The translations under genes and the position numbers were made by a program. Shown in pieces: positions 44,738 to 53,357 of a stretch of DNA of 64,000 bases. The DNA lies in contig URAV01000012.1 of NCBI GenBank assembly GCA_900545915.1, forward strand, positions 21,391 through 85,390. The letters run 5' to 3'. The first letter of the stretch is position 1; the number at the start of each line of letters is the position of its first letter. This stretch comes from an uncultured Porphyromonadaceae bacterium (GTDB taxonomy: Bacteria > Bacteroidota > Bacteroidia > Bacteroidales > Coprobacteraceae). The notes beneath the pieces are model-generated. The model ran no database searches. It saw nothing but the letters and a program-made list of their open reading frames with translations, and was not told the origin of the DNA.

Positions 44738-44766
44738 ATTCTTGTTATTTATACATTAGCTGATTA

Positions 44767-44774
44767 CAAAGATA
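44767..44774 (-). promoter_or_regulatory. -7 element for the yqaE-GNAT pair
   Basis: Minus-strand TATCTTTG matches TAnnTTTG, about 30 bases before the YqaE ATG. Confidence 0.55.
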
Positions 44775-44816
44775 ATTAATAGAAACAACATTATATAATC
44801 TCTCATTTGATTTCAT

Positions 44817-44824
44817 TATCTTTA
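44817..44824 (+). promoter_or_regulatory. -7 element deciding the TIGR04076 start
   Basis: TATCTTTA is close to TAnnTTTG. Its last base is the A of an upstream in-frame ATG (44824), so transcription would start after that ATG and the ATG at 44851 must be used. Confidence 0.4.
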
Positions 44825-44850
44825 TGGCACAAAATATAGACAATACTTTC

Positions 44851-45165
44851 ATGAAAAAATGTAAGATCACTGTTATGCGAACGGCCTGCTATCACGATCT
44901 AATGGCTAAATATGAAAATTTTATCGAACATGCATGCGATATGAAAGAAGGACAAATATTTATTGCTAATGGCTGGGAAAAACCTGATGGTATGTGCGAA
45001 AGTGCTTGGCAAAGCATGTCGCCTTTCGTGATGACTTTAGCTCATGGCGGAAGTAATTTTTATAATGGATGGATGAAAAATAAAAAATCGGCCATGATCT
45101 CATGTAATGACGGATTTCGCCCGGTAAGTTTCTTGATCGAAACTTTGGATGAAGATGCAGAATAA
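44851..45165 (+). CDS. TIGR04076 family protein
   Basis: The start used gives 104 residues beginning MKKCKITVMRTACYHDLM, as is usual for the family. An ATG nine codons upstream coincides with the likely -7 element and was rejected. Typical features are the GQIFIANGWEKPDGMCESAWQSM core and cysteines at CK, CD, MCE and SCND positions. TIGR04076 proteins are small, Cys-containing and widespread in anaerobes, with no known function. The zinc alcohol dehydrogenase gene follows 44 bases later and may be cotranscribed. Confidence 0.8.
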   Translation: MKKCKITVMRTACYHDLMAKYENFIEHACDMKEGQIFIANGWEKPDGMCESAWQSMSPFVMTLAHGGSNFYNGWMKNKKSAMISCNDGFRPVSFLIETLDEDAE

Positions 45166-45209
45166 TTTACTGATAAATATAATAAAAAGAACACTTTAAG
45201 AAAAACATC

Positions 45210-46259
45210 ATGCTTGCATATACCTATATTGAACATGGAAAATTCAAACTACTGGAAAAACCGAGACCAGAAATAAGAGATTCCCGCGATGCAATCATCC
45301 GTGTGACTCTTAGCAGTATTTGCACCAGTGATCTACATATCAAACACGGAAGTGTACCACGTGCAATACCCGGTATAACTGTCGGACATGAAATGGTAGG
45401 CGTTGTTGAACAAATAGGTACTGACGTATTATCGGTTAAACCCGGTGACAGAGTCACGGTAAATGTTGAAACTTTTTGCGGTGAATGTTTCTTCTGCCGT
45501 CACGGATATGTTAACAACTGTACCGACCCCAATGGGGGTTGGGCTTTGGGATGCCGTATCGATGGAGGTCAAGCCGAATATGTCAGAGTACCTTTTGCTG
45601 ATCAAGGCTTGAATCGTATCCCCGATACAGTCAGCGATGAACAGGCGTTATTCGTCGGAGATATTCTTGCCACAGGCTTTTGGGCAACCCGTATTTCAGA
45701 AATCTCCGAAGAAGATACAGTGCTCATTATTGGAGCCGGTCCTACCGGAATTTGTACGCTGCTCTGTACAATGTTAAAAAAACCGCAACGTATCATCGTT
45801 TGCGAAAAATCCCCTGACAGGATTCATTTTGTCCGTGAACATTATCCTGATATTCTAATTACAGAACCGGAAAATTGTAAAAACTTCGTTCTTCAAAACA
45901 GCAATCACGGGGGAGCAGATGTCGTATTGGAGGTAGCAGGCAGTGAAGATACTTTTCGTCTGGCATGGGAATGTGCCCGTCCCAATGCCACCGTCACGAT
46001 CGTAGCACTCTATGATAAACCGCAAACACTGCCTTTACCTTATATGTACGGAAAAAATCTGACTTTTAAGACAGGAGGAGTGGACGGATGCGACTGTGCC
46101 GAGATTCTTACTTTGATAGAAAAAGGGAGAATAGATACAACCCCGCTTATTACCCACCGATTTCCTTTGACCGAAATAGAAAAAGCTTACCATATTTTTG
46201 AAAATCGGGAAGATGGAGTTATTAAAGTGGCAATATCCGGTAAGACGGGAACTAACTAA
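45210..46259 (+). CDS. zinc-dependent alcohol dehydrogenase (MDR family)
   Basis: NAD(P)-dependent oxidoreductase of the medium-chain family. The 349-residue protein has an N-terminal GroES-like domain with catalytic zinc ligands CTSDLH (about residue 39) and GHEMVG (about 62). The structural zinc lobe is CGECFFCRHGYVNNC (about 92-106). The Rossmann domain shows VLIIGAGPTGICTLL near residue 172, then an acidic strand end (VCEKS) that favours NAD. The substrate is a secondary alcohol or polyol and cannot be specified. It is separated from the convergent glmM operon by an unusually long perfect hairpin that begins at its stop codon. Confidence 0.92.
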   Translation: MLAYTYIEHGKFKLLEKPRPEIRDSRDAIIRVTLSSICTSDLHIKHGSVPRAIPGITVGHEMVGVVEQIGTDVLSVKPGDRVTVNVETFCGECFFCRHGYVNNCTDPNGGWALGCRIDGGQAEYVRVPFADQGLNRIPDTVSDEQALFVGDILATGFWATRISEISEEDTVLIIGAGPTGICTLLCTMLKKPQRIIVCEKSPDRIHFVREHYPDILITEPENCKNFVLQNSNHGGADVVLEVAGSEDTFRLAWECARPNATVTIVALYDKPQTLPLPYMYGKNLTFKTGGVDGCDCAEILTLIEKGRIDTTPLITHRFPLTEIEKAYHIFENREDGVIKVAISGKTGTN

Positions 46260-46323
46260 TAAAGTATCGAGAATAGGCCGTCTCAAAATAGAATTCTGAG
46301 ACGGCCTATTCTCGATACTTTAT
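46259..46323. terminator. 27-bp perfect-stem bidirectional hairpin
   Basis: The stem arms 46259-46285 and 46297-46323 are exactly complementary, with an 11-base loop. The left arm begins within the dehydrogenase stop codon and contains AGGCCGTCTCA. It separates convergent genes and would stop both transcripts, but the stem is more than twice the usual terminator length. Confidence 0.85.
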
Positions 46324-46337
46324 CTAAATTTCAAAGC

Positions 46338-47729
46338 TTATTTTTTCGCCATTTCTTCAATTACAGCCATAACCTCGGCGGCTGTTTCCTCCGCCAACTC
46401 AGGAGTTTTCGCTTCGGCATAAACCCGAATAATAGGTTCGGTATTCGATTTGCGCAGATGTACCCATTTATCAGGGAAATCTATCTTCACACCGTCGATA
46501 TCCGTTACCTCATATTGTGCATATTTTTCTTTCACGGCCTTTAACAGGGCATCCACATCGATATCCGGAGTCAACTGCACTTTTTGTTTAGCAATACTAT
46601 AAGGCGGATAAGTAGCACGTAAGGCACTAACCGATTTTTTCTCTTTTGCCAGATGAGTCAAGAACAATGCGATACCTACTAAAGCATCCCGACCGTAGTG
46701 ACTTGCCGGATAAATAACTCCACCATTTCCTTCTCCACCGATTACAGCACCGGTTTCTTTCATTTTGGTTACGACATTCACCTCTCCTACGGCAGCAGCA
46801 CTATATTGTTGGCCATAAGAACGGGTCACATCCCGTAAAGCTCTGGAAGAACTCAGATTCGATACCGTATTACCGGGAGTATGTTTTAAGATGTAGTCGG
46901 CAACCGCAACTAAGGTATATTCTTCGCCGAACATATCTCCGTTTTCACAAATAATAGCCAAACGATCGACATCCGGATCAACAACAAAACCGACGTCTGC
47001 CCCCCCTCTTTTCATCAAAGAAGAAATTTCGGTAAGATGTGCAGGCAGAGGCTCGGGATTATGGGGGAATTGCCCGTTCGGGTCACAATATAATTTTTCA
47101 ACTTTTTTTACGCCTAAAGCCTCCAACAATGCCGGAATAGCAATTCCTCCGACAGAATTGACACAATCTACGGCGACAGTGAAACCTGCGGCTTTAATGG
47201 CATCGACATCCACCAAATCCAAAGCAAGGACACTATCTATATGTCTCTGTGTATATGTGAAATTTTCGGTAACTTTACCTAAATGATCTACATCCGCAAA
47301 CAAAAAATCCTCTTTCGCTGCGATTTCAAGAACCTGATTGCCTTCTGCCGCATTCAGAAATTCACCTTTCTCATTCAACAACTTCAATGCATTCCACTGT
47401 TTAGGATTAAGGCTCGCCGTCAAAATAATCCCGCCGCAAGCATTTTCCATCGTTACAGCTAATTCGGTTGTCGGAGTTGTTGCCAGGCCGATGTTCACAA
47501 CATCAAAGCCCATACCCATCAAAGTACCGACCACACAATAGTTAACCATTTCTCCCGAAATACGGGCATCACGACCTACTACTATTTTATTTGTATTTAC
47601 CGATGTCGTCTTGCGGATCAATGTCGCATAGGCCGCCGTAAATTTAACGATATCGAGGGGATTCAGACCTTCTCCGGCCTTACCGCCGATAGTACCTCGA
47701 ATACCTGAAATCGATTTAATTAATGACAT
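46338..47729 (-). CDS. glmM: phosphoglucosamine mutase (alpha-D-phosphohexomutase family)
   Basis: Converts glucosamine 6-phosphate to glucosamine 1-phosphate for UDP-GlcNAc synthesis. The 463-residue protein has four phosphohexomutase domains: the phosphoserine loop ILTASLNPKQWNALK (Ser106), the metal-binding loop DPDVDRLAI, the sugar-binding GEGNGG and the C-terminal phosphate-binding RKSNTEPIIRVY. The loop reads TASLNP where family members normally read TASHNP, so the His is Leu107 (CTT for CAT). All other catalytic residues are kept. It closes an operon after the nrnA-like and DUF4827 genes. Confidence 0.9.
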   Translation of the reverse strand: MSLIKSISGIRGTIGGKAGEGLNPLDIVKFTAAYATLIRKTTSVNTNKIVVGRDARISGEMVNYCVVGTLMGMGFDVVNIGLATTPTTELAVTMENACGGIILTASLNPKQWNALKLLNEKGEFLNAAEGNQVLEIAAKEDFLFADVDHLGKVTENFTYTQRHIDSVLALDLVDVDAIKAAGFTVAVDCVNSVGGIAIPALLEALGVKKVEKLYCDPNGQFPHNPEPLPAHLTEISSLMKRGGADVGFVVDPDVDRLAIICENGDMFGEEYTLVAVADYILKHTPGNTVSNLSSSRALRDVTRSYGQQYSAAAVGEVNVVTKMKETGAVIGGEGNGGVIYPASHYGRDALVGIALFLTHLAKEKKSVSALRATYPPYSIAKQKVQLTPDIDVDALLKAVKEKYAQYEVTDIDGVKIDFPDKWVHLRKSNTEPIIRVYAEAKTPELAEETAAEVMAVIEEMAKK

Positions 47730-47755
47730 AATTGAAATTTTTATAGTTAGGGTTA

Positions 47756-48334
47756 TTATTGTTCACTCAATGAATACTCAATAAGATATAAATATGGAAT
47801 AACAGACGAAATAGACTCGGTAAATCCCATTTTTGAAGGAACGATAACCTTTACAACAGCTTTATTTCCTACGTACTGCAATGGGTACTCTATGCCAAGG
47901 CCGTAGGTTGTGGAAGATGATGTCGTAACCGTGTTATAATTGAAGTAATAATCATCGATATTTTCATAATAAAAATTACCCACAGCATCGGCACTTCCCG
48001 TAGAAGCAAGAGTATTTAAGTTTTGTCGTAAAAAACGAAAATAAACTTTATCGCCTTTTTGTATAGAAGTACCATTCCCTTTCGAAATGATCTGCATATA
48101 AACACCATCTTCAAGCCTGTAATATGGAGCATCAGAACTTTCTCTATCACCATTCGTAGTCTCCAGATCATCAAGATTTGCAGGAATATCGGCAACCCTG
48201 TAACCTTTTAGATATTTATCGATAGAATCTTGTTCTTCTTGCAATAACTCAGCGTAAGTTTTATCATCCTTACAAGAAGTCCCTATAAACAGGAATCCGC
48301 AAAGAAGCATAATCAATATAAGCTTTTGTTTCAT
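47756..48334 (-). CDS. DUF4827 lipoprotein (FKBP-like)
   Basis: The 192-residue protein has lipobox FIGTSC (Cys21) followed by DDKTYAELLQEEQDSIDKYL, the characteristic start of the DUF4827 family of Bacteroidetes. The C-terminal half resembles a FKBP-type fold (IQKGDKVYFRFLRQNL, PLQYVGNKAVVKVIVPSKMGF), so a periplasmic peptidyl-prolyl isomerase or chaperone role is plausible but unproven. It lies 26 bases upstream of glmM; nrnA-DUF4827-glmM is an arrangement shared by related genomes. Confidence 0.85.
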   Translation of the reverse strand: MKQKLILIMLLCGFLFIGTSCKDDKTYAELLQEEQDSIDKYLKGYRVADIPANLDDLETTNGDRESSDAPYYRLEDGVYMQIISKGNGTSIQKGDKVYFRFLRQNLNTLASTGSADAVGNFYYENIDDYYFNYNTVTTSSSTTYGLGIEYPLQYVGNKAVVKVIVPSKMGFTESISSVIPYLYLIEYSLSEQ

Positions 48335-48452
48335 TTAATCTATTTTTATTTAGTAAGAATTCTCCTGTTACAATATATACCTGATATATATTAATCGGTT
48401 CAAAAATAACGAATTCGTAGAATAAGCAATCTATATAAGACAATAAAAAAAT

Positions 48453-49481
48453 TTAATCTTTCAAATATCGGACATAAAGAGGTAACGATTTACGAAAACA
48501 CTCCTGTGCCTCTTCCATCGTTCCGAAAAACTCTCCACCGGAAGCATTCAAATGACCACCGCCGTTAAAATGCTCAGCTGCAATTTTATTTACAGGAAAC
48601 GCCCCCTTCGAGCGCAACGAAACTTTAATAAAGCCCGTCTCTTCTCTAAAAAATACCGAACATACAATATTTTCTATACTTAAAGGAACATTTACCAAAC
48701 CTTCGCTATCGCCTTTCCGGTAATGATAACGATTCAGTTCTTCCCGTGTCAGAGAAATCATCGCAGCACGGTATTCCGGAAAAATTTCCATTTTCTGACT
48801 CACAGCATATCCGTTCAATCGAAGTTTATCGACTGAATTCGTATTGCAGACTTTCGCATATATTTTATCTTTATCTATACCCTTTTTTACCAACTCTTCT
48901 ATAATGAAATAGATATCGGACTTATTGGAATTATAAGTAAAATTTCCCGTGTCGGTCATCATTCCCGTATAAATCGCTGTTGCACATTGAACATTCAAGT
49001 CATCAAACATTCCCATACGACAAATCAGACGAAATACCAATTCACATGTAGATGATATTTCGGGATGAGAAATCGTTACATTACAAAACTGTTCAGGATC
49101 GAGATGATGGTCGACCATGATTTTTTTCGCACCGGCATTCTTAATCGCCAACTCCATCGCATCAATGCGCTTCAAGGCATTAAAATCAAGACAAAAAATC
49201 AGATCTGCTTTCTGTATTAATTCTTTTGCAAAATCGGTATAACGGCTATATATCAAAATATCCTTAGCTCCCGGTAAGAACAACAAATTATCAGGCAAAG
49301 CATCCGGAACTATGACCGTAGCATCTTTATCTATCGCAGATAAAAAATGATATAAACCTAAAGTAGAACCAACGGCATCACCATCGGGAGAAACATGACA
49401 AACAATCACGATATGATCAGCTTCGTCAATCAGCTTGTTTACCTGAGCAATTTGAGACTCAGGTATTATCTTCGACATCAT
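48453..49481 (-). CDS. DHH-family phosphoesterase (NrnA-like)
   Basis: The 342-residue enzyme has an N-terminal DHH domain: HVSPDGDAVGSTLG (Asp33 and Asp35), LIFCLDFN and the name-giving VDHHLD near residue 130. The C-terminal DHHA1 domain carries GGGHLNASGG near residue 310. Relatives are manganese-dependent oligoribonucleases that degrade nanoRNA or cyclic dinucleotides, and some hydrolyse pAp. Either of the first two Met codons could be the start. It heads the operon with DUF4827 and glmM. Confidence 0.9.
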   Translation of the reverse strand: MMSKIIPESQIAQVNKLIDEADHIVIVCHVSPDGDAVGSTLGLYHFLSAIDKDATVIVPDALPDNLLFLPGAKDILIYSRYTDFAKELIQKADLIFCLDFNALKRIDAMELAIKNAGAKKIMVDHHLDPEQFCNVTISHPEISSTCELVFRLICRMGMFDDLNVQCATAIYTGMMTDTGNFTYNSNKSDIYFIIEELVKKGIDKDKIYAKVCNTNSVDKLRLNGYAVSQKMEIFPEYRAAMISLTREELNRYHYRKGDSEGLVNVPLSIENIVCSVFFREETGFIKVSLRSKGAFPVNKIAAEHFNGGGHLNASGGEFFGTMEEAQECFRKSLPLYVRYLKD

Positions 49482-49501
49482 ATATTCTAAAATTTAAGAA
49501 A

Positions 49502-49509
49502 CAAAATTA
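49502..49509 (-). promoter_or_regulatory. -7 element for the nrnA-like operon
   Basis: Minus-strand TAATTTTG matches TAnnTTTG, 20 bases before the start codon, giving a short leader. Confidence 0.42.
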
Positions 49510-49626
49510 GAAAAAAATCCTCAATCAGATGCGGTTTTATCCGACAAGTTGCAAATCCTTCTTATTTTTATCGCTTTTCTGCCGATTAAAACGAAAAATA
49601 GACTATTACCATATACTTTTATGAAG

Positions 49627-49634
49627 TATCTTTG
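49627..49634 (+). promoter_or_regulatory. -7 element deciding the dsbD-like start
   Basis: TATCTTTG matches TAnnTTTG. Transcription would start near 49641, so in-frame starts at 49549 and 49621 are excluded and the ATG at 49660 is used. Confidence 0.55.
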
Positions 49635-49659
49635 TGATTTGATTTCAATATACACAAAT

Positions 49660-51606
49660 ATGAAAAAGATCATCGTTCTACTGGTATCCTTTTTAATAAC
49701 CGGCATTTATGCCTTACCGCAAAAAGCTGAACCGGTCAAATGGGATACCCAAATTAACAGTACGGAAAAAGAAGGTTTCAGAGAGATCGTATTTTCAGCA
49801 CAGATATCAGGAGAATGGTATCTTTTCGGGATACAACTTCCCGAAGGCGGTCCTCACTCCACAGTTTTCATATTTGACAAAATCGAAGGGGCGGTTTTAT
49901 CCGGAAACATACATGAAATCAATCGTCCCATAGAAGAATATAACCCGTTATTCGAAATGAATCTCAAATGGTACAATCATTCTGCCCGATTTATACAAGG
50001 AATCGAAATAATACCCGGTAGTGAAAAAATCTTAATCGAAGGACATATCGAATATCAAGCATGCAATAATGTCACATGCTTGCCTCCCACCCGCTATAAT
50101 TTCACATTAGAAGAAACGATCAACGAAACTTTACAAAATTCGGAAACGTCTGCCTCATCTGCAATTGCCCCAAAACACGAACGGCTCAATAAGGCTTATC
50201 TGAATATGTGGAAACCCGTAAAGCGACAAATGGAGGAATTCGGAGAAAGTCCTGCCAGTACTGAAATCAGCTATCACAAAGCTTACGTAAATGGATTCAA
50301 GGGTGGTCTTTTATCTTTGTTGACACCTTGTCTATGGCCTATGATATTGATGAGCATATATAGTTTTCAGCAGCAAAGAACATCGCGCAGAAGATCTTTG
50401 TTTCGCATATTGTTATATAGCATTACCCTACTAATCGTATTTCCGCTCTGCGGAATTTTACTCAGCTCAATATTCGGAATTCAGATCTTTTATCAGTTTA
50501 CAACAAACCTAATATCTAATTTATTTCTGTTCATTCTGTTTGTCATATTGGCTGCATTTTTACTCGGAGCATTCCAGTCTTCAATAATCAGTAAGAAAAA
50601 AGCTGTCGGTAATTTTATCGGATTATCGATTCTAACAGTTTTATTATCACTCTCTTGTACAGGTTCTTATATCGGATCATATCTTACACAAGCAGCTTCG
50701 TTACATCCGATTTTAGGACCATTTCTGACTTTAAACGGATTCGTTTCCGCTTTTGTTCTTCCGGTCGCAATCATTCTTATTTTCACAACATGGAATCCGG
50801 CGACACCTAAACAAGCTCATCGCCTACTGTTGCTTAACCGGATTACAGGATTTTTTATTTTGGCCTATTCCCTGACTTTTTTATCCATTGCCGATCTTAT
50901 ATATGGCAAACATTTATTAAACCGGGAAATCTTTCTTGTCTTATGGATAATTATTTTCTCATTTTTAGGAATATATCTTATCGGGAAATTGAAATTTACC
51001 CATGATCAAGAAACTCCGGCTATCAGTGTCGGACGTTTTTTCCTCGCCATATTGACTTTTAGTTTTACATTGTACATGGTTCCCGGACTTCTGGGAGCTC
51101 CATTGAAAGAAATAGGAGCTTTAGTCCCTCCTCTTTATGCACAAGATTTCAATCTCTATACAAAAGATTTCGATAATCATTTCGACAGCTACAACGAAGG
51201 CATGGAATATGCTAAAAATTCAGAGAAACCCGTATTACTGGAATTTTCCGGATACGGTTGTGCGGAAAGTCGAAAAATGGAAGCTTCGGTATGGACTTAT
51301 CCCCGCATTAAACATCTGCTCGATCAAGAATTCGTCGTCATACGACTAATGGTAGATGATAAAACCAAACTTCCGGAAGCAGAAATAATCTCTATCGACG
51401 GGAAACCGACGGAAATTACGACTTTCGGAGAAAAATGGCAGGCTTTGCAACAGATAAAATTCGGAAGCGAATCCCAACCTTACCAAGTAATTCTTACTCC
51501 CAAAGGCGATCCTTTGAGTTCTGCATACGGCTATAGTATCGATATAAAACAATATATAAATTTCTTAAATAACGGACTGATCCGTTTTAAACAACAATCA
51601 AAATGA
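49660..51606 (+). CDS. DsbD-like thiol:disulfide interchange protein with CxxS thioredoxin site
   Basis: Transfers electrons across the inner membrane to periplasmic thiol proteins. The start used gives 648 residues and a signal peptide. Domains in order: N-terminal DsbD-alpha-like domain with YQACNNVTCLPP, a CcdA-type membrane core of eight helices with LLTPCLWPM and SLSCTGSY holding the redox cysteines, and a C-terminal thioredoxin domain. That last domain reads GYGCAES: Cys534 is present, but the second cysteine is Ser537 (AGT), where relatives have CxxC. The cascade may thus end as a one-cysteine (CxxS) module. mazG overlaps its stop by four bases (ATGA), indicating coupled translation. 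Confidence 0.88.
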   Translation: MKKIIVLLVSFLITGIYALPQKAEPVKWDTQINSTEKEGFREIVFSAQISGEWYLFGIQLPEGGPHSTVFIFDKIEGAVLSGNIHEINRPIEEYNPLFEMNLKWYNHSARFIQGIEIIPGSEKILIEGHIEYQACNNVTCLPPTRYNFTLEETINETLQNSETSASSAIAPKHERLNKAYLNMWKPVKRQMEEFGESPASTEISYHKAYVNGFKGGLLSLLTPCLWPMILMSIYSFQQQRTSRRRSLFRILLYSITLLIVFPLCGILLSSIFGIQIFYQFTTNLISNLFLFILFVILAAFLLGAFQSSIISKKKAVGNFIGLSILTVLLSLSCTGSYIGSYLTQAASLHPILGPFLTLNGFVSAFVLPVAIILIFTTWNPATPKQAHRLLLLNRITGFFILAYSLTFLSIADLIYGKHLLNREIFLVLWIIIFSFLGIYLIGKLKFTHDQETPAISVGRFFLAILTFSFTLYMVPGLLGAPLKEIGALVPPLYAQDFNLYTKDFDNHFDSYNEGMEYAKNSEKPVLLEFSGYGCAESRKMEASVWTYPRIKHLLDQEFVVIRLMVDDKTKLPEAEIISIDGKPTEITTFGEKWQALQQIKFGSESQPYQVILTPKGDPLSSAYGYSIDIKQYINFLNNGLIRFKQQSK

Positions 51607-52394
51607 CAAAACATAGCAAAGAGGAAAAAATGGCGGCATTCGGTCGCTTTCTGGATATTCTGGATGAATTAAGAGAAAAATGTCCATGGGACAAAAAACA
51701 AACTAATGAAAGTTTACGAACAAATACGATAGAAGAAACTTATGAATTATGCGATGCAATCATAAAAAACGATATCGACGGCATTCGTAAAGAGCTGGGA
51801 GATGTTTTATTACATATCGCATTTTATGCGAAAATAGCCGAAGAAAAAGAGCAATTCGACATAGCCGACGTATGTCATTCGTTATGCGATAAACTGATTT
51901 ACAGACACCCTCACGTGTTCGGGAACATCGATGCCACAACTTCTAATCAAGTAGAACAAAATTGGGAACAGCTAAAGCTAAAAGAAAAAGGCGGAAATAA
52001 GACCGTTCTTGAAGGAGTTCCGTCAGCTCTTCCGGCAATGGTCAAAGCTCATCGTATTCAAGACAAAGCGAGAAATGTCGGGTTTGACTGGGAAGAACGC
52101 AATCAAGTATGGGAAAAAGTAAAAGAAGAGTTTCAAGAACTCCAAGCCGAAATTGAAAACATGGAAACGGATAAAATGGAAGCAGAATTCGGAGACTTGT
52201 TATTCAGTATCATCAATGCAGGACGTTTATATAAAATCAATCCGGAAAATGCTCTGGAACGCACCAATCAAAAATTTATACGCCGTTTCAATTATCTCGA
52301 ACAACAGACAATTCAACAAGGACGCAACTTAAAAGACATGACTTTGGCCGAAATGGATGCGATTTGGGATGAAGCTAAGAAAAAAGGCTTATAA
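51603..52394 (+). CDS. mazG: nucleoside triphosphate pyrophosphohydrolase MazG
   Basis: Hydrolyses NTPs to NMP and pyrophosphate, cleaning the nucleotide pool or affecting ppGpp levels. The 263-residue protein holds two MazG all-alpha domains, each with an EExxE-type metal site: EETYELCDAIIKNDIDGIRKELGD (first) and KEEFQELQAEIE with MEAEFGDLLFSIIN (second). The length is the same as E. coli MazG. No mazEF toxin genes are near. The TrmH gene converges on it with one base between the stop codons. Confidence 0.93.
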   Translation: MTKHSKEEKMAAFGRFLDILDELREKCPWDKKQTNESLRTNTIEETYELCDAIIKNDIDGIRKELGDVLLHIAFYAKIAEEKEQFDIADVCHSLCDKLIYRHPHVFGNIDATTSNQVEQNWEQLKLKEKGGNKTVLEGVPSALPAMVKAHRIQDKARNVGFDWEERNQVWEKVKEEFQELQAEIENMETDKMEAEFGDLLFSIINAGRLYKINPENALERTNQKFIRRFNYLEQQTIQQGRNLKDMTLAEMDAIWDEAKKKGL

Positions 52395-52395
52395 T

Positions 52396-53154
52396 TTATC
52401 GCATACGACGACGGAATTCTGCACAAACGACCGCGGTCGCAACCGCGACATTAAGAGATTCCGTCGTTTCTCTTCCTTGCGGATAATTAGGAATAAAAAG
52501 ACGTTTTGAAATATAGTGTTCTAAATTTCCAGATATGCCTTTCCCTTCATTTCCCATCACAATAATTCCATGTGAAGTCAATTCCGACTTATATATATCT
52601 TCACCATTCAAGAATGTTCCATAAACCGGAGTCTTTACCTTTTCAAAAAGGTCCTTAAGATCGACATAGCACACCTTCACTCTCGCCAAAGCTCCCATCG
52701 TTGCCTGTACGGTTTTAGGATTATAGACATCTGCACAACCTAAAGAACAAAAAACATTTTCGATGCCATACCAATCTGCCAAACGTATAATCGTTCCCAT
52801 ATTACCGGGATCTTGTACCATATCTAAGGCGATAGAAAGACGTTCAGCCAAACATTCGAAATTTATAGAATAATCAGGAATACGATAAACGGCAATTACG
52901 TCTTGAGGAGTCTTCAGCAATGATGCCTTTTTAATCTCTTCCGAAGATACTTCGATAATTTCTTCAGCCTTCAACTCCGAATGTCCCTCAAGCCAAGAAG
53001 CCGTTGCAACCAATAATCGGCAATCAAAGCTTCGCATCGTATCATTTACCAATTTATTTCCTTCAGCAACAAAACATCCGGTCTCCTGACGAGCTTTTTT
53101 CAGCTCAAGAGAGTGTATAAACTTTATTTTATTTTTGCTCAACATATCGGACAC
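52396..53154 (-). CDS. TrmH/SpoU-family RNA 2'-O-methyltransferase
   Basis: The 252-residue protein has an N-terminal L30-like substrate-binding domain (residues about 5-95) and a C-terminal SPOUT knot with the AdoMet site: ALDMVQDPGNMGTIIRLADWYG, IIVMGNEGKGIS and IPNYPQGRETTESLNVAVATAVV. These are the three SpoU motifs, all complete. It methylates ribose in rRNA or tRNA; the exact position cannot be read from sequence. The start could also be three codons downstream (MLSKNK). Confidence 0.92.
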   Translation of the reverse strand: MSDMLSKNKIKFIHSLELKKARQETGCFVAEGNKLVNDTMRSFDCRLLVATASWLEGHSELKAEEIIEVSSEEIKKASLLKTPQDVIAVYRIPDYSINFECLAERLSIALDMVQDPGNMGTIIRLADWYGIENVFCSLGCADVYNPKTVQATMGALARVKVCYVDLKDLFEKVKTPVYGTFLNGEDIYKSELTSHGIIVMGNEGKGISGNLEHYISKRLFIPNYPQGRETTESLNVAVATAVVCAEFRRRMR

Positions 53155-53190
53155 ATACGAAATAAAAAGCGATTTTCAATCACTTTTTAA

Positions 53191-53224
53191 TAACCCGAGC
53201 GAAATTCAAACAGGTTATAAAAAT
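53191..53224 (+). repeat. dispersed repeat, partial copy 3 (right half)
   Basis: Matches the right half of the copy at 41386-41450 (TAACCCGAG, then A-rich, then ACAGG, then TAAAA), with base substitutions but no gaps. The left half is only weakly similar. Confidence 0.5.
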
Positions 53225-53318
53225 ACATTCATGTTATTTATCGTTTCAAAGATAAAGAATCTTTTTCCATTTCTGAATGAAAATAGCATAGAAGGCTTCA
53301 ATATCCGATAGAAAAGTG

Positions 53319-53326
53319 TAAATTTG
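53319..53326 (+). promoter_or_regulatory. -7 element for nfo
   Basis: TAAATTTG matches TAnnTTTG, 31 bases before the ATG. Confidence 0.5.
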
Positions 53327-53357
53327 TATTTATTATCAAACTTAAAACTCGAGATTT

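Noticed and set aside
49549..49659. Upstream starts for the DsbD-like gene
   Set aside because: A TATCTTTG promoter element lies downstream of them, and only the ATG at 49660 begins a proper signal peptide.
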